Source: CAZKVJ01 sp964556225
GTDB taxonomy: Bacteria > Actinomycetota > Acidimicrobiia > Acidimicrobiales > Ilumatobacteraceae
Length of the DNA stretch: 64,000 bases
Reading direction: 5' to 3'
NCBI GenBank assembly: GCA_964556225.1
Contig: CAZKVJ010000001.1
Location: forward strand, 248,001-312,000
Positions 56,022-63,685 of this stretch are shown piece after piece; within the stretch, counting starts at the first letter, position 1; each line of letters opens with the position of its first letter. Below the pieces are notes generated by a model. It did no database searches. It saw only the letters and a program-made list of their open reading frames with translations, and was not told the DNA's origin. The position numbers and the translations under genes are program-made.

Positions 56022-56813
56022 GTGGACAGGCTGGCAGGCAAGGTCGCCGTCGTCACGGGCGGTTCGAGCGGACTCGGGGCGGCGATCGCTCGCCGCTTCG
56101 TCGCCGACGGTGCTCGGGTGGTCATCGGCGACATCGCCGACGGCGCGGGTCAGGAGCTCGCGGCCCAGCTGGGTGCCGACGCGTGCTATCGACACTGCGA
56201 CGTCACCCGGGTCGACGACGTGGAGGCCTTGGTGCACACCGCGCCGCAGCAGTGGGGTCGCCTCGACGTGATGGTGAACAACGCCGGAGCGATCGGCGCG
56301 CGCGGCTCCATCCTGGACATCACCCCCGAGGACTGGGACGCCACGATGGCGCTGCTGCTGCGCAGCGTCTTCCTGGGCATGCGGGCCGCCGGGCGGGTCC
56401 TCGTCGACCAGGGCGAGGGTGGTGTCATCCTCAGCACGGCGAGCATCGCTGCGCACACGCCCGGCAGCGGACCGCACGTCTACGGCACGGCCAAGGCAGC
56501 GGTGGTGCACCTCACCCAGCGCGTCTCGCTCGAGCTGGGCGAGCACCGCATCCGCGTCAACGCCATCTGCCCCGGCGGCATCGTCACCCCGCTCGTGCTC
56601 GGCGCCCTCGGTCTCGGCGCCGAGCACGCCGCGATGATGCAGGAAGCCACGGCCGCCATGCGGCCGTACCCGCGTCCCGGCCACCCCGACGACGTCGCCG
56701 CGGTCGCCGCCTGGCTGGCGAGCGCGGACGGAGAGTTCGTCACCGGCCAGGCCATCACCGTCGACGGCGGTGAGAGCGTGGGGCAGCGCTGGTCCGACCA
56801 GGTGGTCAAGTAG
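56022..56813 (+). CDS. Short-chain dehydrogenase/reductase (SDR)
   Basis: 263 residues: KVAVVTGGSSGLGAAIARRF, acidic IGDIAD after strand 2 (NAD preference), VNNAGAIGARG, STASIAAHTPG, catalytic YGTAKAA, and ITVDGGESVG. It is probably a 3-hydroxyacyl-CoA or alcohol dehydrogenase. The start is GTG 56022 with GGGAGGCACT. It is the last gene of the plus-strand unit and converges on an NTF2-like gene. Confidence 0.88.
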   Translation: MDRLAGKVAVVTGGSSGLGAAIARRFVADGARVVIGDIADGAGQELAAQLGADACYRHCDVTRVDDVEALVHTAPQQWGRLDVMVNNAGAIGARGSILDITPEDWDATMALLLRSVFLGMRAAGRVLVDQGEGGVILSTASIAAHTPGSGPHVYGTAKAAVVHLTQRVSLELGEHRIRVNAICPGGIVTPLVLGALGLGAEHAAMMQEATAAMRPYPRPGHPDDVAAVAAWLASADGEFVTGQAITVDGGESVGQRWSDQVVK

Positions 56814-56832
56814 GGCGACGTCGAGGGCCCCC

Positions 56833-57234
56833 TCAGCCCATCGACAGGGCGTCGAGCTGGTGGTGCGAGATCCGCCACCCGTCGGAGGTGCGCACCAGCT
56901 CTTCGCGGTACACGCCGATGACGGTGAAGGTACCAGCGTCGGTCACGTGGGTGGCGATGAGGTTCGCTCGCAGCGTCGCCTGCTCGCCGTTCAGTACCAC
57001 CTCCTCGTTCGAGATGTGGTGCTGTGTGGCCGGATAGTTGGCCAGTGCCATCTGAACCGCCCCGAGGATCGCCGGGTACCCGGCGAGCGGGGGGCCACCG
57101 GCGAGCACTGCGACGGCATCGGGCACGAAGCACGTCGCGAGCCGATCCCAGTCCTTGTCGTCGAGGCAGCTGCCGTAGCGCACCAGCACATCGGCGACGG
57201 CGAGCCGGTCCGCGATCTCCTCCACGGCGCCCAT
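56833..57234 (-). CDS. NTF2/SnoaL-like protein
   Basis: 133 residues with the cone-shaped NTF2 fold signature: EEIADRLAVADVLVRYGSCL, then DDKDWDRLATCFVPDAV, and the final strand RISHHQLDALSMG. Such proteins act as isomerases, hydratases or cyclases on hydrophobic rings, for example ketosteroid-isomerase relatives. ATG 57234 overlaps the SDR stop (TGATG). A second NTF2-like gene is at 60098. Confidence 0.8.
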   Translation of the reverse strand: MGAVEEIADRLAVADVLVRYGSCLDDKDWDRLATCFVPDAVAVLAGGPPLAGYPAILGAVQMALANYPATQHHISNEEVVLNGEQATLRANLIATHVTDAGTFTVIGVYREELVRTSDGWRISHHQLDALSMG

Positions 57235-57986
57235 CACCGGACCGCCATCGCGCCACCGTCGATGGCGATGCTCTCACCGGTGACGTACCCGGCCTCACGG
57301 CTGCAGAGGAACAGCACAACGCCGACCACGTCCTCGACGGTGCCCACCCGCCCGAGCACCGCCTTGTCCGCCCAGGCCTGCTTGAACTCGGGCATCATCG
57401 CCGCCACCGGCTCGGTCATCGGTGACTCGATGTAGCCGGGGTGCACGGCGTTGACCCTGATCGTCGGGGCCGCCTCGGCGGCCAGGGCGCGAGTGAGCCC
57501 GACGAGCGCCGTCTTGGCGGTGCTGTAGGCCGGCAGCATGGCGTTGCCGATGAGCCCCTCGATGCTCGAGGTGATCACGATCGATCCGCCGCCGGATCGG
57601 CGCAGCAGCGCCAGCGCAGCCTTGGCCGTGCGGAACACACCGACGAGGTTCACATCGACGATGGCGCAGAAGTCCTCCTCGGTCGTGAACTCGATCCCCC
57701 CGGCACCCACCACCCCCGCGTTCGCGAAGACGTGGTCGAGGCGACCCCACTCCTGGTCGATCCGCGCCGCCGCGGCGGCACAGTCGGACAGCGAGCGCAC
57801 ATCACAGGGCACCGCGATCGCCGTCCCACCCTCGGCCACGATCTCGGCTGCGGCTTCGTCACATCCCGCTGCGTTCAGGTCGCTCACCGCCACCCGTGCG
57901 CCCTCGGCAGCGAAGCGCCGGGCCGTCGCCCGGCCGATTCCCGAGGCCCCTCCCGTCACCCACGCGACGGCACCTTCGAAGCGCAT
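57234..57986 (-). CDS. Short-chain dehydrogenase/reductase (SDR), paralogue of the 37953 SDR
   Basis: 250 residues: AVAWVTGGASGIGRATARRF, SDLNA after strand 2, FANAGVVGAGG, SSIEGLIG, catalytic YSTAKTA, and IAIDGGAMAVR. Long shared blocks with the SDR at 37953-38696 (CDVRSL, EWGRLD, GVFRTAKAAL) show recent duplication within the island. ATG 57986 overlaps the preceding gene's stop. Probably oxidises a related hydroxyl group. Confidence 0.87.
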   Translation of the reverse strand: MRFEGAVAWVTGGASGIGRATARRFAAEGARVAVSDLNAAGCDEAAAEIVAEGGTAIAVPCDVRSLSDCAAAAARIDQEWGRLDHVFANAGVVGAGGIEFTTEEDFCAIVDVNLVGVFRTAKAALALLRRSGGGSIVITSSIEGLIGNAMLPAYSTAKTALVGLTRALAAEAAPTIRVNAVHPGYIESPMTEPVAAMMPEFKQAWADKAVLGRVGTVEDVVGVVLFLCSREAGYVTGESIAIDGGAMAVR

Positions 57987-59011
57987 CAGACGAGCCACTG
58001 TGGAAGGGGTGGGAACACGCTGTACTCGGCCACGCCGGTGCCGGTCTGACCGGTCTCCTCGACGAGCCAGTCCACGAACGGCTCGTAGCAGTCCATGCGG
58101 TTCTCCAGCTCGTTCTCACCTCGGAGCCACAGCTTGATCTGGCCGTGCTTCTTGGTCGAGCGCACGTGGATGACATCACCGTCCGGCAGCGTGATCTCGT
58201 AGCGGAACGTTCGGGCGTCACGAACACCGTCCGGCTCGGTGTCGAGGATCTCGGCGGCGGCGTTCAAGATCGGCCGGCTCCCGTCCTTGGTGGACTCGAA
58301 GCCGCCGAGGCTGGCCCTCTCGTTGGGTTGCCCCATCTTGGCCTGGAAGAAGAACCCGAAGACGTTGATGTGGCGGTCGGGCAGCTGGATCGACGGCCAG
58401 AAGTGGCCGAGCATGTGGCCCCCACCGAAGTCCCAGTCCGGCTCCTGCGCGAAGCGGTCGGACCAGGTGTGGTCGCGATGGGACCAGCAGTCGATGGTCC
58501 GCCGCTCCCCCTTCGCCGGTCCGGCCCGCAGCTCGAAGGTTCCCCTGCAGTCCATGGCCTGCTCGTAGTGGCCGGCGTGGAACGGGAACGCGACGGCGAG
58601 CGGGTCGCCCCGGACGGAGTCGTGGTAGTCGAAGGGGGCGAACCGTCCGGTGAAGTCGAGCTCGAAGCCGTAGCGCGGACCGTCCATGGTGATGCGGATG
58701 TGCTGGAACGGATCGACGACCTCGTACGTGAGCACACCGTCGCTCCACGGCCCGGCGTCGGGCTCGGGGTCGAGCGGCGCCCGCAGGGCGTAGGACTGCT
58801 GGACGCCGTCGAGCACGAAATAGCTCTCGTGCCGGCCGAAGCCCTTGTTCGTGAGGTGCCAGTGCAGCACCCCGAACACGTTGGCGGCGGGGTCGACGAC
58901 GCTCACCCAGAGCGTGTCGCCGAAGAGACCGGCCTCGGCACCGGCCGGTGGGGCGTGACGAGCCTCGTCGGCGTTCGTCAGGCCCTTCGGAAGCTCGAAG
59001 CGCTCGGTCAC
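57986..59011 (-). CDS. Unknown lipocalin-like protein (AttH/CrtC-type fold suspected)
   Basis: 341 residues, cytoplasmic, rich in strands and Trp/Phe/His: FGVLHWHLTNKGFGRHESYF, FELDFTGRFAPFDYHDSV, and RTIDCWSHRDHTWSDRFAQE. Paired beta-barrel halves with such aromatic-lined strands recall the AttH/CrtC (hydroxyneurosporene hydratase) group, whose members act on isoprenoids, but no catalytic residue can be assigned with confidence. GTG 59011 has GAGGGGGGAC. A TTAG-N5-CTAA palindrome lies 47 bases upstream. Confidence 0.6.
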   Translation of the reverse strand: MTERFELPKGLTNADEARHAPPAGAEAGLFGDTLWVSVVDPAANVFGVLHWHLTNKGFGRHESYFVLDGVQQSYALRAPLDPEPDAGPWSDGVLTYEVVDPFQHIRITMDGPRYGFELDFTGRFAPFDYHDSVRGDPLAVAFPFHAGHYEQAMDCRGTFELRAGPAKGERRTIDCWSHRDHTWSDRFAQEPDWDFGGGHMLGHFWPSIQLPDRHINVFGFFFQAKMGQPNERASLGGFESTKDGSRPILNAAAEILDTEPDGVRDARTFRYEITLPDGDVIHVRSTKKHGQIKLWLRGENELENRMDCYEPFVDWLVEETGQTGTGVAEYSVFPPLPQWLV

Positions 59012-59057
59012 ACGTCCCCCCTCACTGGCAGGTGCCTCTCTCGGCGCTGGCCGTAAC

Positions 59058-59070
59058 TTAGTCTCACTAA
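59058..59070. promoter_or_regulatory. Perfect TTAGT-N3-ACTAA palindrome upstream of the 59011 unit
   Basis: TTAGTCTCACTAA is an exact inverted repeat in a sharply AT-rich patch, 47 bases before the gene start and just downstream of the 59110 stop codon. It is one of the two perfect copies in the window. Confidence 0.65.
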
Positions 59071-59109
59071 TGCAAATTGTTCAAGCGGGGCTCAGGTAGC
59101 CGGCCCGGC

Positions 59110-60093
59110 TCACCCGGCCCGGAACCGACCCTCGGCCCGCAGCCAGTCGAGGGTGTCCTGGGCGATGTCGTGCAGTGAGGGCGGGTCGTAGCCGAGCTCC
59201 TCGATCGCCTTGTCCGAGCACGTGTACCAGCACTGCGTGAACGCCCTGACGAAGGAACGGGTGAACGCCGGACGCCGCTTCGTCACGGCGGCGACCGCTT
59301 CCAGCACCGCACCGACGGCGAAGAACAGCGGGGCGGGAACCTCGTACTTCGGCGGTTTCGATCCGGCCACCTCGGCGATGACCCGGGCCAGCTCGAGCTG
59401 GGAGGCGTTCGGCCCGCCCAGCAGGTAGTTCTCACCGGTGCGGCCCCTGTCGTAGGCGAGCAGGTGGGCGCGACCGACCTCGCGGATGTGGCAGAACGAC
59501 GTCCGGGCCGGCATGACCGCCGGGAGCTGCCCAGCGGCGATCCGCTCGAAGAGGACGGTGAAGTTCTCGTCGCGCGGCCCCATGACCGCCGCCGGGTTGA
59601 GGATCACCCCATCGAGGCCACGCTGGATCCCTGCGTGCACCTCCTGTTCGGCCAGCCACTTCGTCCGGTCGTAGTTGACCTTCGACAGCAGGGCCCGCGA
59701 CGGGAGCGTCTCGCGCAGCATCTCGCGCTGGGGCCCATACGCCGCTCCGCTCGAGGTGTAGATGAAGCGCCCGGCGCCGACGTTCAGGGCGGCCGTGACC
59801 ACGGCCCTCGTGCCCAGCACGTTGTCGCGGTACTGGTCGTCGAACTCCGGCGGCCAGAACGTCATGTTGCCGGCCACGTGGAACACGCCGTCGATGCCCT
59901 GGGGCATCACCGCCGTGAGCCCGTCAGGATCGTGGAGGTCAGCCTCGACCCAGCTGACGTCGTAGCCGTCCATCTTCGAGGTGCTCGACGAGGCGCGTCT
60001 CGCTGCGGTGACCGTCCACCCGGCGTCGCAGAGCTGACGGGCGACCTCCGAGCCGATGAACCCGGAGGCGCCGGTGACGAACGCGGTCGGCAT
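59110..60093 (-). CDS. NAD-dependent epimerase/dehydratase-family (extended SDR) protein
   Basis: 327 residues: FVTGASGFIGSEVARQLCDA, VFHVAGNMTFWPPEFDDQYR, TSSGAAYG, catalytic YDRTKWLAEQ, and LDGVILNPAAVMGPRD. The family includes 3-beta-hydroxysteroid dehydrogenases and dihydroflavonol reductases, so an alcohol/ketone step on a cyclic substrate is plausible. ATG 60093 is chosen; GTG 60096 lies directly before it. It is the last gene of the minus unit that begins at 63563. Confidence 0.85.
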   Translation of the reverse strand: MPTAFVTGASGFIGSEVARQLCDAGWTVTAARRASSSTSKMDGYDVSWVEADLHDPDGLTAVMPQGIDGVFHVAGNMTFWPPEFDDQYRDNVLGTRAVVTAALNVGAGRFIYTSSGAAYGPQREMLRETLPSRALLSKVNYDRTKWLAEQEVHAGIQRGLDGVILNPAAVMGPRDENFTVLFERIAAGQLPAVMPARTSFCHIREVGRAHLLAYDRGRTGENYLLGGPNASQLELARVIAEVAGSKPPKYEVPAPLFFAVGAVLEAVAAVTKRRPAFTRSFVRAFTQCWYTCSDKAIEELGYDPPSLHDIAQDTLDWLRAEGRFRAG

Positions 60094-60097
60094 CACA

Positions 60098-60586
60098 TCA
60101 CTCCATGTGGGCGACGAGCTTGCGGTACAGCCTGGACGCCCGAGGGAAGGCGTCGATCATGTCGCCCCACAGGTCGAAGTAGTCGCGGTGGTCGATCACC
60201 AGGCCGTCCTCGCCGACCAGCAACCGAGTGCACCCGTCGTTCCAGAGCATCGGCAGCCGAGGGTTGACCACGATCTCCATGCGCCACTCCACGAAGATGA
60301 CCGGGCCCTCCTGCACGACGTTGTGCACGTGGACCCGCAGCTCCTTGCAGCGCTGGGCGAACCGCAGCAGCATCTCGATGACGGCGTCCCGGCCACGAAC
60401 CTCTTGGATGGCGTCACGGAACCGCACGTCCGGGTGGTAGTAGGTGCGCACGAGCGAGACGTCGACGCCCTCGCCGTTCGGCGCCTTGGCGCGAACCGAG
60501 AACATCTGACGCGCGGTCTCGGCCGTGAAGGGCGCGAGAGCTTCGGTCGTGGCGGCGGTCGTGGTCTCGCTCTGAACGGGTTCCAC
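60098..60586 (-). CDS. NTF2/SnoaL-like protein
   Basis: 162 residues. After a polar, Thr/Ala-rich N-terminus, the fold runs VDVSLVRTYYHPDVRFRDAI, RGRDAVIEMLLRFAQRCKEL, then VIFVEWRMEIVVNPRLPMLW and HRDYFDLWGDMIDAFP. Asp/His residues in the pocket fit a hydratase, isomerase or cyclase. The start is GTG 60586 behind AGGAGGAGCACCAC; the open frame to 60781 runs into the neighbouring gene. Confidence 0.78.
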   Translation of the reverse strand: MEPVQSETTTAATTEALAPFTAETARQMFSVRAKAPNGEGVDVSLVRTYYHPDVRFRDAIQEVRGRDAVIEMLLRFAQRCKELRVHVHNVVQEGPVIFVEWRMEIVVNPRLPMLWNDGCTRLLVGEDGLVIDHRDYFDLWGDMIDAFPRASRLYRKLVAHME

Positions 60587-60603
60587 GTGGTGCTCCTCCT
60601 CTG

Positions 60604-61398
60604 TCACATCGAGAGCCGGATCGTGCACGACGTCTCCGGCAGGTGGGGGTCGAACTCCATCCGGACACCGTCGGGCGAGCTGAAGATCCGCTCGAAGACG
60701 CCCTTGCAGATCAGCAGGCAGCCCTGCTCGGGCAGCGCGCTGGGGTTCGGCAACGAGGCGGGGTCGGCGCACGTGTGCCACGCGCAGCTGGGCACCTCCA
60801 TCACCGCCATGCCGGTCTGCGGATCCGTCTCGGTGATCTCAGAGTCACCGACGAGGAAGGCGGCGAACCGTCCCGGGTCGACGACCTTGGCCAGCAGCGC
60901 CCTCACGCCCCTGTCGCGCCCGCCGGCGTCGGGGTCCAGGGCGCGCTGGGCACGCGCCCTGCGAGCCGCGTTGTCGAGGACGTCGATCTCACGCTGGGAG
61001 TCCTGGCGCGCCAGGGCCGCGCCGGTGCCGACGACGATCTCCTCGTACTGCGCCTGCGGGAAGTACCGGCGCAGCTCCAGCAGGGCCCACTCGACCTCCC
61101 GCACGAAGTTGCCGTAGCGCTTGCGCCACCGCTCTCGCGGCGAGTCCCAGGACCGGATCCTCTCGCGTCGCGCTCGGATCTCGAGAAACGCGCGGTCCAC
61201 GGCGTCCGGGTCGTCGGATGCCAGCCGGATCATCGGCACGAACGTGAACTGCACCATCGGGCCGCCTCGCCTGGCGATCATCCGCTTCGACATCACCATG
61301 TCGATGACCGCCTGGGGGCCCCAGTGGTACCAGATGCCCCGCTGCGGGCGATGCAGCTCGCGTGCGGGGCGCGGTGCTGGCTCGGCGTGAGCGCTCAT
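60604..61398 (-). CDS. Unknown protein with conserved Cys/His C-terminal domain, copy 2
   Basis: 264 residues. It shares SPRERWRKRYGNFVREVEWA and the C-terminal pattern VPSCAWH, GCLLICKGVFERIF, DPHLPETSC, then IRLSM with the protein at 34730-35431; this copy has about 30 more residues at the N-terminus. Conserved Cys and His suggest a metal or thiol site. A resemblance to the amino-thiazoline-carboxylate hydrolase-like family is possible but unproven. ATG 61398 overlaps the molybdoenzyme stop. Confidence 0.65.
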   Translation of the reverse strand: MSAHAEPAPRPARELHRPQRGIWYHWGPQAVIDMVMSKRMIARRGGPMVQFTFVPMIRLASDDPDAVDRAFLEIRARRERIRSWDSPRERWRKRYGNFVREVEWALLELRRYFPQAQYEEIVVGTGAALARQDSQREIDVLDNAARRARAQRALDPDAGGRDRGVRALLAKVVDPGRFAAFLVGDSEITETDPQTGMAVMEVPSCAWHTCADPASLPNPSALPEQGCLLICKGVFERIFSSPDGVRMEFDPHLPETSCTIRLSM

Positions 61399-63563
61399 GT
61401 CGTCACCACCTCCCGGTTCATCGGGACCGGCGTCACGTTCACCGGCACGGCGCTCTGCTGGGCCAGGCCGGTATCGGGATCGAAGCGGACGTCATCGGGG
61501 ATCAGGTGCTGCACGTTCACCCCGTCGCAGTGGCGGCCACCCCACCCGAACGCCAGCGCCACCACGTCGGGGGCGACATCGCCGGACGCCTCGACGATTC
61601 CGACGACCCGCCCGAAGCCGCTGTCGACCTCGACGCGGTCGCCATCGGACAGCCCGAGCCGGCGCATGGCCTCGGGATGCATCTGCACCGGGTTGTACGG
61701 ACGCCTGGCGACGACGCTGGGCAGGTTCTGCCCTTGCGAGCAGTACACCTCGCGCATGCGGTAGGTGATGAGGCGGAACGCAAACGTCTCGCCGTGTTCG
61801 TACCCACCGCCTCCCGGCACCACCTCGTCGCGCAGCTCCGCCAGCTCCGCCAGGGCGGCTGGATCACCGAGCGCGATGCGGCCGTCGTCGTGGGAGATCA
61901 TGTTCGGGATCACGCCGTCCACGACCGGGTCGGTCGGGCCCCAGACATGGCCACCGGGATGCCGGCGAACGTCGTCGAGCGGGATACGCGAGTGCCGGTG
62001 GAGCGCGTCGAGGACCTCGTCCGTCGTGGGGTCGCGATCGGGCTCGAACCCCGGCAGGTCGATCTTGACCTCCATCCGGCGGGCCAGGCCCCAGAAGATC
62101 TGCCAGTCCTCGATGACCCCTGGCGGCGGCTCCACCACCGGCGCCGTGTACTGGCTGAACGGCAGCGGGTACCACGAGTCGGCGAGCCTCGACACGTCGG
62201 TGCGCTCGAAGGGGTGGCGCACGCCGAGGACGTAGTGCGCCTGCTCGGCCGTGGCCGTCTCGAAGAGATCGGCGACGACCAGCAGGTCGAGGCTGGCCAG
62301 CGCCGCTTCGGTGCTGCGTGCATCGGCGAAGACCAGCGCCGGGTTCCCGCCGTACACGATGAGGGCGCGGATCTGACCCTCGCCGGGGGTGAGGATCTCG
62401 TCGGTGAGCGTGTTGGCCGGCATCTCCTCGAAGAACCCGACGACGTTGAAGCTGCCAGGGATGTCGCGGATCTGCGATGTCGGCCCTTGATAGCGGGGCA
62501 GCTTCAGCGGCCGTTCGAGTGACGGCAGGGCGATCCCGATGGCGCCGTCGTGATGGGTGAGCCCGCCTCGACGGTCGTAGCGCCCGCACAGTGCGTTGAG
62601 CGCCATGACGAGCTGCGTCGAGAGCACTTGACGCCTGGCCATGTGAAGGCCGGTCCCGGTCTGGGCGCCACCGCGCGGGGCGGTGGCGAACCGGGTGGCG
62701 GCCTCGCGGATCAACGGTGCGGCCACGCCGGTCCGGCGCTCGACGTGCTCGAGGTCGAACGGGGCGACGCCCGCCGCGAGCGCATCGAGACCCGAGGCGT
62801 ACGCGGCAACGTAGTCGCGGTCGTACAGCCCCTCTTCGATGACGAGCTTGATCATCCCCGCGAAGAGCGTGGCGTCCTCCCCCGGCTTCACCTGGAGGTG
62901 GAGGTCGGCATGCCTGGCCGTCTCGGTCCGCCGCGGATCGACGACGATGACGTAGAGGCCTCGCCGCTTCGCCGCCCGCAGGCGCCGGAGCGGGTCGGGC
63001 TGTGGCATCGTCATGAAGTGCGACACCAGCGGGTTCGTGCCGACGAACATCGCGACGTCGGCGTGGGCGAGATCGAGCATCTGCACCGGCAGCGGCGCGC
63101 CGAAGAGCCGCGTCATGGCGACGGGCAGGCTCGGCGAGTCGATCGTGAACGCCGTGTACATGCTGCGCGACCCGATGCCGTCGAGGAAGCGTCGGGAGAA
63201 CCAGGGGCCGCCTGCGGCCGTGCGGTGGCCGCCGCCGCCGACGTAGACGGCCACCGAGTGGGGGCCGTGCTCGGCGATGATCTCGTCCAGGCGGGCGGCG
63301 ATCTCGTCGAGGGCCTGCTCGGCCGGGATCGCGACCAGCTCGCCATCGACCCGCTTGGCGGCCGAGCGCAGGCGGTCGGGGTGGGTCAGGCGCTCGAGCT
63401 CGGCCCGGCCCTTCGGGCAGGTGTAGCCCTGGGACACAGCGTGCTCGGAGTCACCACGCAGGGCCACGATCCGGCCGTCGACCACATCGGCCTCCAACCC
63501 GCAGAACGCGTGGCAGAAGCGGCAGAAGGTCTTGACCGTCTCGACACCGGACCGTCCAGGCAC
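61395..63563 (-). CDS. Molybdopterin-dependent oxidoreductase (DMSO-reductase superfamily), cytoplasmic type
   Basis: 722 residues. The N-terminal 4Fe-4S motif is CRFCHAFC followed after 26 residues by YTCPKGR; molybdopterin-binding domains follow (DVAMFVGTNPLVSHF; VIVVDPRRTETARHADLHLQ), and a C-terminal beta-barrel domain (ARRPYNPVQMHPEAMRRLGL). No Tat signal is present. Members hydroxylate or dehydrogenate hydrophobic substrates or reduce oxoanions; the context favours substrate oxidation. GTG 63563 has GGGGAGGATGG. It is the first gene of a four-gene minus unit, with an operator-like site 64 bases upstream. Confidence 0.87.
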   Translation of the reverse strand: MPGRSGVETVKTFCRFCHAFCGLEADVVDGRIVALRGDSEHAVSQGYTCPKGRAELERLTHPDRLRSAAKRVDGELVAIPAEQALDEIAARLDEIIAEHGPHSVAVYVGGGGHRTAAGGPWFSRRFLDGIGSRSMYTAFTIDSPSLPVAMTRLFGAPLPVQMLDLAHADVAMFVGTNPLVSHFMTMPQPDPLRRLRAAKRRGLYVIVVDPRRTETARHADLHLQVKPGEDATLFAGMIKLVIEEGLYDRDYVAAYASGLDALAAGVAPFDLEHVERRTGVAAPLIREAATRFATAPRGGAQTGTGLHMARRQVLSTQLVMALNALCGRYDRRGGLTHHDGAIGIALPSLERPLKLPRYQGPTSQIRDIPGSFNVVGFFEEMPANTLTDEILTPGEGQIRALIVYGGNPALVFADARSTEAALASLDLLVVADLFETATAEQAHYVLGVRHPFERTDVSRLADSWYPLPFSQYTAPVVEPPPGVIEDWQIFWGLARRMEVKIDLPGFEPDRDPTTDEVLDALHRHSRIPLDDVRRHPGGHVWGPTDPVVDGVIPNMISHDDGRIALGDPAALAELAELRDEVVPGGGGYEHGETFAFRLITYRMREVYCSQGQNLPSVVARRPYNPVQMHPEAMRRLGLSDGDRVEVDSGFGRVVGIVEASGDVAPDVVALAFGWGGRHCDGVNVQHLIPDDVRFDPDTGLAQQSAVPVNVTPVPMNREVVTT

Positions 63564-63626
63564 CCATCCTCCCCCTCGGCGCCCACCCCCGGCCTCACAT
63601 CTGGCGGGTCGGCGCCGCATTCTCAC

Positions 63627-63639
63627 TTAGCCACACTAA
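63627..63639. promoter_or_regulatory. TTAG-N5-CTAA site between divergent molybdoenzyme and carotenoid oxygenase genes
   Basis: TTAGCCACACTAA has perfect outer half-sites TTAG and CTAA. It is 64 bases from the minus-strand start and 47 bases from the plus-strand ATG, so one site could control both directions. Confidence 0.65.
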
Positions 63640-63685
63640 CCTATCCTCAGGCGCCCTCCGGCCGCCACATCACGAAAGGGTCACC

